A stretch of 64,000 nucleotides of DNA from Mycobacterium sp. IS-1496 (GTDB lineage: Bacteria > Actinomycetota > Actinomycetes > Mycobacteriales > Mycobacteriaceae), in NCBI RefSeq assembly GCF_001499995.1, contig NZ_LQIU01000012.1, forward strand, positions 124,001 to 188,000. The letters run 5' to 3'. This document shows, in pieces, positions 36,326 through 47,556 of the stretch. Made by a program: the position numbers and the translations under genes. Under the pieces are notes generated by a model. That model made no database searches. It was not told the DNA's origin and saw only the letters and a list, made by a program, of their open reading frames with translations. Position 1 is the first letter of the stretch, and every line of letters begins with the position of its first letter.

Positions 36326-37579
36326 TCAGACGGGTTGCATGTCGTATGAGGATTCGCGGTGGAACTTGGCGTCGATGCCCTGCTCCTCCTCGTCGGGCGA
36401 GATGCGGATGCCGACGGTCTTCTTGAGCGCGAAGGCGATGATGTACGCGACCGCGAACGAATAGAGCATCACCGCACCGGCCGCGACCGCCTGCTTCCAC
36501 AGTTGGTCGATGCCGCCGCCGTAGAACAGGCCGTTGACCCCGTTCGGCATGCCCTCGCTGGCGAAGAAACCGATCAGCAGCGTGCCGACCACGCCGCCGA
36601 CGAGGTGCACGCCGACGACGTCGAGCGAATCGTCATAGCCGAAGCGGGATTTGAGTCCGACCGCGTACACGCAGATGGCGCCGGCGATACCGCCGACGAA
36701 GATCGCGCCGACCGGCGTGACCGCGCCGCAGGCGGGGGTGATGGCGACCAGGCCGGTGATCGCGCCCGACGCGGCGCCCACACCGGTGACGTGGCCGGTC
36801 TTGATCTTCTCGACGGCCAGCCATGCCAGCACCGCGGCGCAGGTGGCGACGAACGTCGTGACCATGACGATGGCCGCGGAGTTGCCCGCGGCGAGGGCGG
36901 AGCCGCCGTTGAACGCATACCAGCCGGCCCACAGCAGACCCGCACCGAGCAGGGTCAGCGGCACGTTGTGCGGTTTGCGCAACTGACCGAACATCGCCGA
37001 CTTGCCGAGCACGATCGCGACGGCCAGCGCCGCGGCGCCGGCGTTGATGTGCACCGCGGTGCCACCGGCGAAGTCGACGGCGCCGAGCGTGTTGGCGATC
37101 CAGCCGCCGACCGAGTTCTCCGTGACCACGCCGTCGAACGCGAACACCCAGTGCGCGACCGGAAAGTAGACCAGCACGGCCCACAGCGTGGCGAAGCCCA
37201 TCCAGGCGCCGAACTTCATGCGGTCGGCGACCGCACCGGAGATGAGCGCGACGGTGATCGCGGCGAACAGGGCCTGGAAGACAGCGAAGAGGCTGATCGG
37301 CAGGCCGTCGACGGTGGTCATCGGCTCGAGGAGGTCGGTCATGCCGGCGAACTCGGTGAAGCTGCCGACGAACCCTCCGTACGAGGTGCCGAACACCATG
37401 GAGAAGCCGAACAGGACCCACAGCAACCCGACGGCTGCGACGGCCCCGAAAGTCATCATCATCATGTTGGTCGAGCTCTTCACCGAGACCATGCCGCCGT
37501 AGAACAGGGCGAGGCCGGGGATCATCAGCGTGAGGCCGATGATGCAACACAGCATGAAGGCTGTGGTTCCTGTATCCAT
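36326..37579 (-). CDS. amt: Ammonium/methylammonium transporter
   Basis: The 417-residue AmtB-family protein has about 11 membrane helices. Signature segments are LFYGGMVSVKSSTNMMMM, FDFAGGTAVHINAGAAALAVA-type (here VDFAGGTAVHINAG, first pore His), and YDDSLDVVGVHLVGGVVGTLLIGFF (second pore His). It carries ammonium or methylammonium inward; the operon beyond it uses such amines. No glnK or glnD follows, unlike the other mycobacterial amt-glnB locus. The upstream region holds a GTAAC-N10-GTTAC dyad. Confidence 0.95.
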   Translation of the reverse strand: MDTGTTAFMLCCIIGLTLMIPGLALFYGGMVSVKSSTNMMMMTFGAVAAVGLLWVLFGFSMVFGTSYGGFVGSFTEFAGMTDLLEPMTTVDGLPISLFAVFQALFAAITVALISGAVADRMKFGAWMGFATLWAVLVYFPVAHWVFAFDGVVTENSVGGWIANTLGAVDFAGGTAVHINAGAAALAVAIVLGKSAMFGQLRKPHNVPLTLLGAGLLWAGWYAFNGGSALAAGNSAAIVMVTTFVATCAAVLAWLAVEKIKTGHVTGVGAASGAITGLVAITPACGAVTPVGAIFVGGIAGAICVYAVGLKSRFGYDDSLDVVGVHLVGGVVGTLLIGFFASEGMPNGVNGLFYGGGIDQLWKQAVAAGAVMLYSFAVAYIIAFALKKTVGIRISPDEEEQGIDAKFHRESSYDMQPV

Positions 37580-37629
37580 GTGAAACCTTTTCTGCGGGTA
37601 AGCGGCCCACGGCAGGCCGATCACTGGCA

Positions 37630-37649
37630 GTAACCGATGTTTCTGTTAC
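37630..37649. promoter_or_regulatory. Candidate nitrogen-control dyad upstream of amt
   Basis: GTAAC-CGATGTTTCT-GTTAC is a perfect 5-bp-arm inverted repeat 51 bases upstream of the amt ATG. GlnR sites contain GTnAC half-sites, and amt genes are GlnR targets in M. smegmatis, but the spacing here does not fit the classical consensus, so the assignment is weak. Confidence 0.3.
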
Positions 37650-37704
37650 GGAGGCAGGTCCGATTGTGTTGCAACGGCGTTAATTGTGTTCGTGTCGCCG
37701 AGAA

Positions 37705-38304
37705 TCAGAGCGCGGGGCGGCCCCAGGTCCGGCTGAACGCGACGTCCGCCAGCGGCAGCCGCTCGCGCGGCCGCGAGTCGCGTTCGACGACGGCCTCGTC
37801 GGCCTGCGCGTAGTCACCGAGCAGTCCGACCGCGACGACGGCCAGCGGGATGACACCCTCGGGGATCCCGAACGCCTGCCGCGACGCCTCGGGGTCGAAG
37901 CCCGCCATCGGATGGGTGATCAGCCCGCGCGAGACCGCCTCGACGGTGAGGTTGGCGACCGCCGCGCCCGCGTCGAACACCGCGTAGCGGGCGGTGCGCT
38001 CGTCATCCCCCTCGTCGGCGCAGACCAGGATGAGCGCGCTGGCCGCCTTCGCGTAGCTGTTGCCGCGGCGCAGCACCCCGGCCAGTGCGTCGAACGTCGG
38101 GTCGCCGCGGCGCCCGACGACGAACCGCACCGGTTGCCTGCCGCCCCACGTCGCGGACCACCGCGCGGCCTCCAGCAGCCCGGTGAGGTCGTCCTCGCCG
38201 AGTTCGGCCGCCGGATCGAACGCGCGGGGGCTCCAGCGCGCGGCGAGGTGGGGATGGATGGGGACGCGGGTGTCGGCGTGCCGATCGGTGGGCGGAGTGG
38301 CCAC
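37705..38304 (-). CDS. Nitroreductase-family protein
   Basis: The 199-residue protein begins with [46 protein letters not shown], the FMN-binding and dimer region of the nitroreductase fold, and has [30 protein letters not shown] and [10 protein letters not shown]. It would be a cytoplasmic FMN enzyme using NAD(P)H; the substrate is unknown. It is divergent from ask, 104 bases away. Confidence 0.87.
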   Translation of the reverse strand: MATPPTDRHADTRVPIHPHLAARWSPRAFDPAAELGEDDLTGLLEAARWSATWGGRQPVRFVVGRRGDPTFDALAGVLRRGNSYAKAASALILVCADEGDDERTARYAVFDAGAAVANLTVEAVSRGLITHPMAGFDPEASRQAFGIPEGVIPLAVVAVGLLGDYAQADEAVVERDSRPRERLPLADVAFSRTWGRPAL

Positions 38305-38341
38305 GCGTCGACGCTACCGGTGTGGCCCGCGGCGCGACGGA

Positions 38342-38390
38342 GGGAAAAAGCAGGTGCGCGCAGCCCTTATCCTTGGTGGGACTTTTTCCC
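38342..38390. promoter_or_regulatory. ask-asd promoter with flanking inverted repeat
   Basis: A -10 box TATCCT (38368-38373) lies between GGGAAAAAG (38342-38350) and its exact complement CTTTTTCCC (38382-38390). The A/T runs stand out in this GC-rich sequence. Predicted transcription start is near 38380, at the edge of the right arm. The arms may be an operator for a dimeric regulator. Confidence 0.5.
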
Positions 38391-38408
38391 GCGCGAAAGG
38401 CTTGTTCA

Positions 38409-39674
<1,266 letters not shown>

Positions 39675-39677
39675 TGA

Positions 39678-40742
<1,065 letters not shown>

Positions 40743-40749
40743 CCGGCTC

Positions 40750-40813
40750 TCGCCGAAACGAACGTTTGGGCGAGAAAGTACGAGTGATTCTCGCCATTAC
40801 GTCGATCTCGGCG
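40750..40813 (+). repeat. 64-bp repeat, copy T (overlaps start of secreted protein gene)
   Basis: The unit starts TCGCCGAAACGAAC and ends ACGTCGATCTCGGCG, gapless with copies L and R over 64 bases. Internal arms GGCGAGAA (40770-40777) and TTCTCGCC (40788-40795) are exact complements. It begins eight bases after the asd stop and contains the GTG start and first ten codons of the next gene. Confidence 0.78.
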
Positions 40814-41917
40814 ATGGCTGCCGCACCCGCCGCGCACGCGCAACCACCCGCGCCGGTGCCCGGCCCGGTGTTGCCGCCGTTGGCGCCCGGCCAGGTGGTG
40901 CGCATCGGGCCCACGGCCGGAACCGGGACGCCCACGCGCGATTACGGTATCGGTGCGACGGACCTGTGTGAATTCATGGAGTTCCCGAGCGGGATCCTGC
41001 AGGTGTGCGGCGACAGCTTCGCCGGGCAGGGCGTGGGGTTCGGGGGCTGGTATTCGCCGATCGCGCTGCACGTCGACACCGACTCGATCCTCGATCCGGG
41101 CGGGGTGCGCTACGACGGCGTCACCGGAGTCGACGTCCCGTTGCTGGCCGATCCGGCGCCGGCCGGGTCGTCGCAACTGCCTGCGGGCGTGGTGCAGATC
41201 AACCGCGAGAACTACATGCTGGTCACCACGACCAGCGATCTGCGGCCACAGACCTCCCGCCTGGTGAAAGCCGAAGCGGGACAAGGGGAGTGGCGCACGG
41301 TTCCGGGTTCGGAGCGCGACGCTGAATACGCCGAGGGGCGGCAGTCGCAGATCAGCGGCTACTACGACCCCATCCCGACCGCGGACTCCCCGAGCGGGTG
41401 GGTGTACATCGTGGCCAACGACTTCGACCGCAGCGGACCGGTGGTGCTGTATCGCGTTGCGCCGCAGGCATTCACCGACCGCGATGCGTGGCAGGGCTGG
41501 TCGGCGGAGCAGGGTTGGGGATACGCGCCGACGCCGCTGTGGCCGGACCGCATCGGCGAGATTAGCGTGCGGCAGATCGACGGTGAGACGGTGCTGTCGT
41601 ACTTCAACGCCAGCACGGGCAACATGGAGATGCGGGTGGCCGACAACCCCGCCGGCCTGGGCACCGCGCCCGTGACGACGGTCGTGGTGGCGGGGGAGTG
41701 GCCGGATCAGGCCGAGTTCCTGCCGCCGCCGGAGGTCAACCGGCTGGCCCAGCCGTACGGCGGCTACATCTCACCGGGGTCGACGCTCGAGGAGGTGCGG
41801 GTGTTCGTCAGCCAGTGGAACACCACGCCGCTCGGCGACAACGCGCCGTACCGGGTGATCCAGTTCGCGGTCAATCCTTACAAGCCGGGTCAGCCGGCAC
41901 CGTGGCCGCCGCGTTGA
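40784..41917 (+). CDS. Secreted DUF4185-type protein (Rv3707c-like)
   Basis: The mature 377-residue form begins with a signal peptide VILAITSISAMAAAPAAHA. The body has repeated beta-propeller-like strands (TDLCEFMEFPSGILQVCGDSFAGQGVGFGGWYSP, GWVYIVANDFDRSGPVVLYRV, VFVSQWNTTPLG) of the DUF4185 group, related to sialidase-like propellers; the function is unknown. GTG 40784 is preferred over GTG 40739 because it begins directly at a proper signal peptide. The start and the first ten codons are part of the 64-bp repeat. Locus position matches Rv3707c, after asd. Confidence 0.75.
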   Translation: MILAITSISAMAAAPAAHAQPPAPVPGPVLPPLAPGQVVRIGPTAGTGTPTRDYGIGATDLCEFMEFPSGILQVCGDSFAGQGVGFGGWYSPIALHVDTDSILDPGGVRYDGVTGVDVPLLADPAPAGSSQLPAGVVQINRENYMLVTTTSDLRPQTSRLVKAEAGQGEWRTVPGSERDAEYAEGRQSQISGYYDPIPTADSPSGWVYIVANDFDRSGPVVLYRVAPQAFTDRDAWQGWSAEQGWGYAPTPLWPDRIGEISVRQIDGETVLSYFNASTGNMEMRVADNPAGLGTAPVTTVVVAGEWPDQAEFLPPPEVNRLAQPYGGYISPGSTLEEVRVFVSQWNTTPLGDNAPYRVIQFAVNPYKPGQPAPWPPR

Positions 41918-42034
41918 GCCACCCGTTTGCGTGACGTGGTGGCGGTTCCGGGCGCGACTTTCCGCCGTGGCGTTACGCAGCCCGGCGACCACCGCACTCT
42001 CACAGCGGATTCATAGCGCATACAGATCCTCCAC

Positions 42035-42475
42035 ATGAGCAGCGCTCGCATGATCGGGCGCATGACCGAAACACCGTCGACCCCCGCGTCGTCCCCCGAT
42101 CCGCGTACCGAACCCGTCGTCACCACCACACCGCCGCCCCCCTACGTCGACACCACCGAGCAGCGCCGCCGCCCCAACCGCGTGGCCACGATCGCCGCGT
42201 GGGTCGGCATCGTCGCGGGCGTGGTCTTCATCGTCGCCGTCGTCTTCTTCTCCGGCTTCGTGCTGGGCAGGAGCTCCGACGGCGGCGGCCATCACCGTGA
42301 CGGCGGGCCCGGCCACGGCCAGATGTTCCACCGCGACGGGCCTGCGCCGATGATGGGGCCGCGCGGACAGTTCGACCGCCCCGGCATGCCTTTCGGCCCA
42401 GGTCAGCCCGGTATGCAGACCCCGCAGCAGACCCCGCCGGAGAGCCCGACGACCACCGCGCCCGCTCGACCGTGA
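42035..42475 (+). CDS. Proline-rich single-pass membrane protein (Rv3706c-like)
   Basis: The protein is 146 residues from ATG 42035, or 137 from ATG 42062 (MTETPSTP), which may be the true start. A Pro/Thr-rich N-terminal stretch ending in RRRPNR precedes one membrane helix (VATIAAWVGIVAGVVFIVAVVFFSGFVLG) and a His/Gly/Met/Pro-rich outer tail (HHRDGGPGHGQMFHRDGPAPMMGPRG). The His/Met richness could bind metal such as copper, but that is speculation. It matches in place and composition the proline-rich Rv3706c. Confidence 0.7.
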   Translation: MSSARMIGRMTETPSTPASSPDPRTEPVVTTTPPPPYVDTTEQRRRPNRVATIAAWVGIVAGVVFIVAVVFFSGFVLGRSSDGGGHHRDGGPGHGQMFHRDGPAPMMGPRGQFDRPGMPFGPGQPGMQTPQQTPPESPTTTAPARP

Positions 42476-42476
42476 T

Positions 42477-42513
42477 TGGAATCATTCCAGTTATTATCTT
42501 GACTGAGTCCAGA
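42477..42513 (+). promoter_or_regulatory. furA promoter/operator region
   Basis: TCTTGACTGAGTCCAGA at 42497-42513 matches the known mycobacterial furA operator TCTTGACTNATTCCAGA at 16 of 17 positions, counting N as a match; it includes the -35 TTGACT. A second dyad TGGAAT-C-ATTCCA at 42477-42489 lies just upstream and contains the same ATTCCA half. TACTCG at 42523-42528 is the likely -10. Autoregulation by FurA is expected. Confidence 0.7.
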
Positions 42514-42533
42514 TTGGGCGCATACTCGATGGC

Positions 42534-43004
42534 ATGACCCCGATGCGTGCAACCGAACCCGCGGCCCGTCTCCGGGCCGCGGGCCTACGGGTCACTGCGC
42601 CCCGTCTCGCGGTGCTGTCCGCACTCGAACAGGCGCCGCACTCGACGGCCGACGACGTGACGGGCCGCGTGCGCGAGGCGCTCGGCTCGGTGTCCACCCA
42701 GGCGATCTACGACGTCCTGCGGGCCTGCGTCTCGGCGGGCCTGGTCCGGCGGATCGAGCCGGCGGGTTCGTCGGCGCGTTACGAGACCCGTATCGGTGAC
42801 AACCACCATCACCTGGTGTGCCGCGGCTGCGGCCGGGTGGCCGACGTCGACTGCGTCGTCGGGGCCGCGCCCTGCCTCGAGCCCTCCCACGTCGAAGACG
42901 GGTTCACCGTCGACGAGGCCGAGGTCGTGTTCTGGGGCACCTGCGCGGATTGCCGCTCGCAGCAACAGGTTTCCGCCCGTCGCATCGGGCAGTTCGCCGA
43001 CTGA
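42534..43004 (+). CDS. furA: Fur-family regulator, FurA-like
   Basis: The 156-residue protein has the winged helix (LRAAGLRVTAPRLAVLSALEQAPHSTADDV, VSTQAIYDVLRACVSAGLVRRIEP) and the metal region DNHHHLVCRGCGRVADVDCVVGAAPCL, which matches FurA of M. tuberculosis closely. FurA senses oxidative stress and usually represses katG next door. Here no katG follows; the next gene is an Ohr/OsmC peroxidase 58 bases on. It is therefore an isolated furA that keeps its own operator. Confidence 0.92.
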   Translation: MTPMRATEPAARLRAAGLRVTAPRLAVLSALEQAPHSTADDVTGRVREALGSVSTQAIYDVLRACVSAGLVRRIEPAGSSARYETRIGDNHHHLVCRGCGRVADVDCVVGAAPCLEPSHVEDGFTVDEAEVVFWGTCADCRSQQQVSARRIGQFAD

Positions 43005-43062
43005 CCAGCGGGAAGGGAGCGGCGTCTTGCCGTCTGCGACGAGGCTGGCATGATCGGACACC

Positions 43063-43491
43063 ATGAGCATCGAAGTGAAGTACACCGCAGAATCCACCGC
43101 GAGCGGCGGCGGCCGGGACGGTCACGTGAAGTCGGACGACGGCCGCATCGACCTCGACACCCGTCCGCCGAAGGCCGCCGGTGGCAGTGGTGAGGGCACC
43201 AACCCCGAACAGCTGTTCTCGGCCGGTTACGCTGCCTGCTTCCTGGGCGCGCTGCGGCTGATGGCCAAGAACGGCGACGTCACGCTCGACGAGGCCACCA
43301 GCATCACCGCGCAGGTCGGGTTCGGTAAGGACTCGGAGGGCGGATTCGGCATCAACGCCCACCTGATCGGTTACCTGCCGGGGCTCGAGCAGGCGCAGGC
43401 CGACGACCTCATGCAGCAGGCGCACCAGTTCTGCCCGTACTCGAAGGCCACCCGCGGCAACATCGACGTGAAGCTGTCGGCGAAGGTCTAG
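43063..43491 (+). CDS. Organic hydroperoxide resistance protein, Ohr/OsmC family
   Basis: The 142-residue protein has the two redox cysteines of the family: one in NPEQLFSAGYAACFLGAL (about residue 60) and one in HQFCPYSKATRGNIDV (about 125). The N-terminal YTAESTASGGGRDGHVKSDDG strand is typical of Ohr. It reduces organic hydroperoxides with lipoylated protein partners in relatives. It is downstream of furA and overlaps the next gene by one base (TAG/GTG). Confidence 0.92.
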   Translation: MSIEVKYTAESTASGGGRDGHVKSDDGRIDLDTRPPKAAGGSGEGTNPEQLFSAGYAACFLGALRLMAKNGDVTLDEATSITAQVGFGKDSEGGFGINAHLIGYLPGLEQAQADDLMQQAHQFCPYSKATRGNIDVKLSAKV

Positions 43492-44135
43492 TGCCGGTGC
43501 GTTTCCTGGTGGGCATCGCCGTGGCCGGTCTCGCACTGGCCGCGGCGGCGCCCGCGCAGGCCCGCCCCTCCGATCCGGGCGTGGTGAACTACGCCGTGCT
43601 CGGGAAGGGGTCGGTCGGCAACATCGTCGGTGCCACCATGCGGTGGGAGTCGGTCTTCACCAACCCGGTGCAGGGCTTCTACGTCGACAACCCGGTGTGC
43701 AACAACTGGGCCGACGTCGGGCTGCCCGAGGTGTACAACGATCCGGACCTGGCGTCGTTCAACGGCGCCGTCGCCCAGGAGTCACCCACCGACGCCACCC
43801 ACCTCGTCAAACAGGCGGTCGGGGTGTTCGCCACGCCGGACGCCGCCGAACGCGCGTACCGCCGTGTCGTCGACCGCACCGCGGGGTGCGCGGGGCAGAC
43901 GACCGCGATGCACCTCGACAACTTCACCACCCAGGTGTGGACGTTCACCGGCGGTCCGGCAGGCGCTGCGGACGCCGACTGGGTGAAACAGGAAGCGGGC
44001 ACCGACCGGCGCTGTTTCACCACCACCCGCAAGCGCGAAAACGTGCTTCTGCAAGCAAAGGTCTGTCAATCAGGCAACGGCGGTCCGGCGGTCAACGTGC
44101 TGGCCGGCGCCATGCAGAACACACTGGGGCAATGA
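43491..44135 (+). CDS. Secreted sensor-domain protein (PknH extracellular-domain-like, Rv3705c type)
   Basis: The 214-residue protein has a signal peptide to about residue 24 (FLVGIAVAGLALAAAAPAQA) and a single PknH_C-like domain with four or more cysteines (NPVCNNWADVG, DRTAGCAGQTTA, DRRCFTTT, AKVCQSG) that can form the disulfides seen in that fold. It has no kinase part. Rv3705c occupies the same position next to the egt genes. Its ligand is unknown. It is likely coexpressed with ohr through the overlapping start. Confidence 0.82.
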   Translation: MPVRFLVGIAVAGLALAAAAPAQARPSDPGVVNYAVLGKGSVGNIVGATMRWESVFTNPVQGFYVDNPVCNNWADVGLPEVYNDPDLASFNGAVAQESPTDATHLVKQAVGVFATPDAAERAYRRVVDRTAGCAGQTTAMHLDNFTTQVWTFTGGPAGAADADWVKQEAGTDRRCFTTTRKRENVLLQAKVCQSGNGGPAVNVLAGAMQNTLGQ

Positions 44136-44297
44136 CCGCTCTCATGTGCACGCGCATGTCACCAAGCTGTCACGCATAAATCAGGTGCACTTGTCGGTCC
44201 GCTCTGGACAATGAGGACGGTAGCGGTGATCAGCCGATCCCGCTGCCGCCAACCAGCGGTCCAGTCACACGGCCCGGACCCGGGAGGGATGGGTGAG

Positions 44298-45572
44298 ATG
44301 ACCGTTCCGATCACGTGCGACCCGGGGTGCGATGCCGCACCCGACGAATTCGCCTCGGCAGCCGATGCCGCCGAGCACATCACCGCGCACTGTCTGCACG
44401 ACGGCCCGGTGGGGCAGGTCGGTCTCGAGATCGAGGCGCACTCCTTCGATCTCGCCGACCCACTCCGACGCCCGGGATGGGGTGAGGTGACGGATGCGAT
44501 CGCCGAGGTTCCGGCACTGCCCGGCGGCAGCAGGATCACCGTCGAACCCGGTGGCGCGGTGGAGTTGTCCGGCCCGCCCGCACACGATGCGGTGACCGCG
44601 ATCGCCGCGATGACCTCCGACCGGGCCGTGCTGCGGGCCGCCTTCGCCCAGCGCGGGCTCGGGCTCGTCCCGCTCGGCGCCGACCCGCTGCGCCGGCCGC
44701 GCCGGGTCAACCCGGGTCCCCGGTACTCGGCCATGGAGACCTTCTTCACCGCGAGCGGTACCGGCGCCGCCGGTGCGTTCATGATGACGGCGACGGCGTC
44801 CGTTCAACTCAACCTCGACGCCGGACCCCGGCACGGATGGGCCGACCGGGTCCGGTTGGCGCATGCGCTCGGCCCGACGATGATCGCCGTCACCGCCAAC
44901 TCCCCACTGCTCGCCGGCCGGTTCTCGGGTTGGCAGAGCAGCAGGCAGTGGGTCTGGGGTGAACTGGACGAGGCGCGTTGCGGGCCGGTGCTCGGCGCGA
45001 GCGGGGACGACCCGGCCAGCGACTGGGCCCGCTATGCGCTGCGCGCCCCGGTCATGCTGGTGCACACCCCGGAGCCGGTGGCGGTGACCGACTGGGTGCC
45101 GTTCGCGGATTGGGCCGACGGGCACACGCTCCTCGGCGGGCGGCGGCCGACGCGGGCCGACCTCGAGTACCACCTCACCACCCTCTTCCCGCCGGTGCGT
45201 CCGCGCCGCTGGCTCGAAATCCGTTATCTCGATGCGGTTTCCGATGCGCTGTGGCCGGCCGTTGCGTTCACACTGACCACCCTGCTCGACGATCCGGTGG
45301 CCGCCGACATCGCCGCGGAGGCCACCGAGTCGGTGGCCACGGCCTGGGACCGGGCCGCGCGCATGGGACTCGGAGACCGCCGGTTGCACGCCGCGGCGAC
45401 GCGCTGCGTCCAGACCGCGGCCGAGCGGGCGCCCGCGCCCGTGATGGAATCGATGCAGCAATTGGTGCGTTCGGTCGAAGAAGGCAGGTCCCCGGCCGAC
45501 GACTTCGCCGACCGGGCGGTCGCCTACGGGATTGGCCGAGCCGTCCGCCAACTCGCGAAAGGTGAGTCTTGA
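44298..45572 (+). CDS. egtA: Glutamate-cysteine ligase EgtA (ergothioneine operon)
   Basis: The 424-residue GCS2-family enzyme has [11 protein letters not shown] (start of the active site), [15 protein letters not shown] and [31 protein letters not shown], then a C-terminal GYF-like [14 protein letters not shown]. It makes gamma-glutamylcysteine from glutamate and cysteine with ATP, the sulfur donor for EgtB. ATG 44298 is chosen, ten bases from a GGAGG; ATG 44289 is possible. Its stop overlaps the egtB start (TTGA). Confidence 0.93.
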   Translation: MTVPITCDPGCDAAPDEFASAADAAEHITAHCLHDGPVGQVGLEIEAHSFDLADPLRRPGWGEVTDAIAEVPALPGGSRITVEPGGAVELSGPPAHDAVTAIAAMTSDRAVLRAAFAQRGLGLVPLGADPLRRPRRVNPGPRYSAMETFFTASGTGAAGAFMMTATASVQLNLDAGPRHGWADRVRLAHALGPTMIAVTANSPLLAGRFSGWQSSRQWVWGELDEARCGPVLGASGDDPASDWARYALRAPVMLVHTPEPVAVTDWVPFADWADGHTLLGGRRPTRADLEYHLTTLFPPVRPRRWLEIRYLDAVSDALWPAVAFTLTTLLDDPVAADIAAEATESVATAWDRAARMGLGDRRLHAAATRCVQTAAERAPAPVMESMQQLVRSVEEGRSPADDFADRAVAYGIGRAVRQLAKGES

Positions 45573-46864
45573 CCGCACGTGACACGCTGGCCGACGAACT
45601 GACCCGAGCGCGCGACCGCACGTTGCGCCTGGTCGACTTCGACGACGCGGAACTGCGGAGGCAGTACGACCCGCTGATGAGCCCGCTGGTGTGGGATCTC
45701 GCGCACATCGGGCAGCAGGAGGAGTTGTGGTTGCTGCGCGACGGCAACCCCGACCGGCCCGGAATGCTGGACCCGGGCGTCGAACGCCTCTACGACGCGT
45801 TCGTCAACTCGCGGGCCAGCCGGGTGAACCTGCCGCTGCTGCCCCCGACCGATGCCCGCGCGTACTGCCGGACCGTGCGCAACAGGGTGCTCGACGTGCT
45901 CGAGGCGCTGCCCGACGACGTCGACGACGGCTTCCGGTTCGCGTTGGTGATCAGCCATGAGAACCAGCACGACGAGACCATGCTGCAGGCGCTCAACCTG
46001 CGGACCGGGGCGCCGCTGCTCGGACCCGGCGCATCGCTGCCCACCGGGCGGACCGGCCTCGCCGGCACGTCGGTACCGGTGCCGGGCGGGCCGTTCGTGC
46101 TGGGCGTCGACGCCGCCGCCGAACCCCATTCGCTCGACAACGAACGCCCCGCACACGTCGTCGACATCCCCGGCTTCCGGATCGGGCGTGTACCGGTCAC
46201 CAACGGCGAATGGCAGCAGTTCGTCGACGACGGCGGCTACCGGCAGCCGCGGTGGTGGTCGGCGCCCGGATGGGCGCACCGGCAGGACGCCGGGCTGACG
46301 GCGCCGCAGTTCTGGAACGAGGACGGCACCCGCACCCGCTTCGGGCACGTCGAGGAGATCCCCGCCGACGAACCGGTTCAGCACGTCACGTTCTTCGAGG
46401 CCGAGGCGTACGCGGCGTGGGCCGGGGCGAGGCTGCCCACCGAGATCGAGTGGGAGAAGGCCTGCGCGTGGGATCCCGTCACCGGGCGGCGCCGCCGCTA
46501 TCCGTGGGGGTCGTCGGCGCCGACCACTCACCTGGCCAACCTGGGCGGAGACGCGTTGCGGCCCGCACCGGTCGGCGCCTACCCGGCCGGGGCCTCCGCC
46601 TACGGCGCCGAACAGATGCTCGGCGATGTGTGGGAGTGGACCACCTCCACGCTGCGGCCCTGGCCCGGTTTCACCCCGATGATCTACGACCGGTACTCGC
46701 AGCCGTTCTTCGACGGCACCGGCTCCGGCGACTACCGGGTGCTGCGCGGCGGGTCATGGGCGGTGGCGCCGGAGATCCTGCGGCCCAGCTTCCGCAACTG
46801 GGACCACCCGATCCGGCGGCAGATCTTCTCCGGGGTCCGGCTGGCCTGGTCGGACGCCGCCTGA
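45569..46864 (+). CDS. egtB: Ergothioneine sulfoxide synthase EgtB
   Basis: The 431-residue protein has an N-terminal DinB-type domain supplying iron ligands (His in [13 protein letters not shown], and HxxxHxE in [11 protein letters not shown]) and a C-terminal FGE-sulfatase domain ([50 protein letters not shown]). It joins gamma-glutamylcysteine to hercynine with O2. It starts with the rare codon TTG at 45569, which overlaps the egtA stop. The next gene overlaps by one base. Confidence 0.95.
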   Translation: MTARDTLADELTRARDRTLRLVDFDDAELRRQYDPLMSPLVWDLAHIGQQEELWLLRDGNPDRPGMLDPGVERLYDAFVNSRASRVNLPLLPPTDARAYCRTVRNRVLDVLEALPDDVDDGFRFALVISHENQHDETMLQALNLRTGAPLLGPGASLPTGRTGLAGTSVPVPGGPFVLGVDAAAEPHSLDNERPAHVVDIPGFRIGRVPVTNGEWQQFVDDGGYRQPRWWSAPGWAHRQDAGLTAPQFWNEDGTRTRFGHVEEIPADEPVQHVTFFEAEAYAAWAGARLPTEIEWEKACAWDPVTGRRRRYPWGSSAPTTHLANLGGDALRPAPVGAYPAGASAYGAEQMLGDVWEWTTSTLRPWPGFTPMIYDRYSQPFFDGTGSGDYRVLRGGSWAVAPEILRPSFRNWDHPIRRQIFSGVRLAWSDAA

Positions 46865-47556
46865 TGTGCCGCCACCTCGGCTGGCTGGGGGCGCCGCGCG
46901 CCGTCAGCGCGCTGATGCTGGACCCGCCCTACGGCCTGCTGGTGCAGTCCTACGCGCCGCGCCGCCAGAAGCACGGCCTGATGAACGCCGACGGGTGGGG
47001 TGTCGGCTTCTTCGACCACGGCACCGCCCGGCGGTGGCGCAGCGCGGCCCCACTGTGGGGCGACGCGTCGTTCGCGTCGGTCGCGCCCGCGCTGCGCAGC
47101 GAGTGCGTGGTCGGGGCGGTCCGCTCCGCCAGCATCGGCATGCCGATCGAGCCGACCGCCTCGGCGCCGTTCACCGACGGGTCGTGGCTGCTGTCGCACA
47201 ACGGCCTCGTCGACCGGGCGGTGCTGCCGCTGTCCGCGCACGCCGAATCGACCGTCGACAGTGCGCTGCTGGCCGCGTTGATCTTCGACCGGGGCATGGA
47301 CCGGCTGGGCGACACCGTCACCGAGGTCGCCGTCCGCGACCCCGGCGCGCGGCTGAACATCTTGGCCGCCAACGGATCCGAGATGGTCGCCACGACGTGG
47401 GGGGACACCCTGTCGGTGTTGCGCACCGGCGACGGCGTGGTGCTGGCCAGCGAACCCTACGACGACGACCCGCGCTGGGAGGAGATCCCGGACCGCCACC
47501 TGGTCCGCACCGACGGATCCGCCGTGGCGTTGACCGCGCTGAAAGGACCGGCATGA
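46864..47556 (+). CDS. egtC: Gamma-glutamyl hercynylcysteine sulfoxide hydrolase EgtC
   Basis: The 230-residue class II amidotransferase-like Ntn hydrolase starts [19 protein letters not shown], with Cys2 as nucleophile. [14 protein letters not shown] and [32 protein letters not shown] are substrate-site segments. It removes glutamate from the EgtB product. The start ATG shares its A with the egtB stop, and the end overlaps egtD by four bases. Confidence 0.95.
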   Translation: MCRHLGWLGAPRAVSALMLDPPYGLLVQSYAPRRQKHGLMNADGWGVGFFDHGTARRWRSAAPLWGDASFASVAPALRSECVVGAVRSASIGMPIEPTASAPFTDGSWLLSHNGLVDRAVLPLSAHAESTVDSALLAALIFDRGMDRLGDTVTEVAVRDPGARLNILAANGSEMVATTWGDTLSVLRTGDGVVLASEPYDDDPRWEEIPDRHLVRTDGSAVALTALKGPA

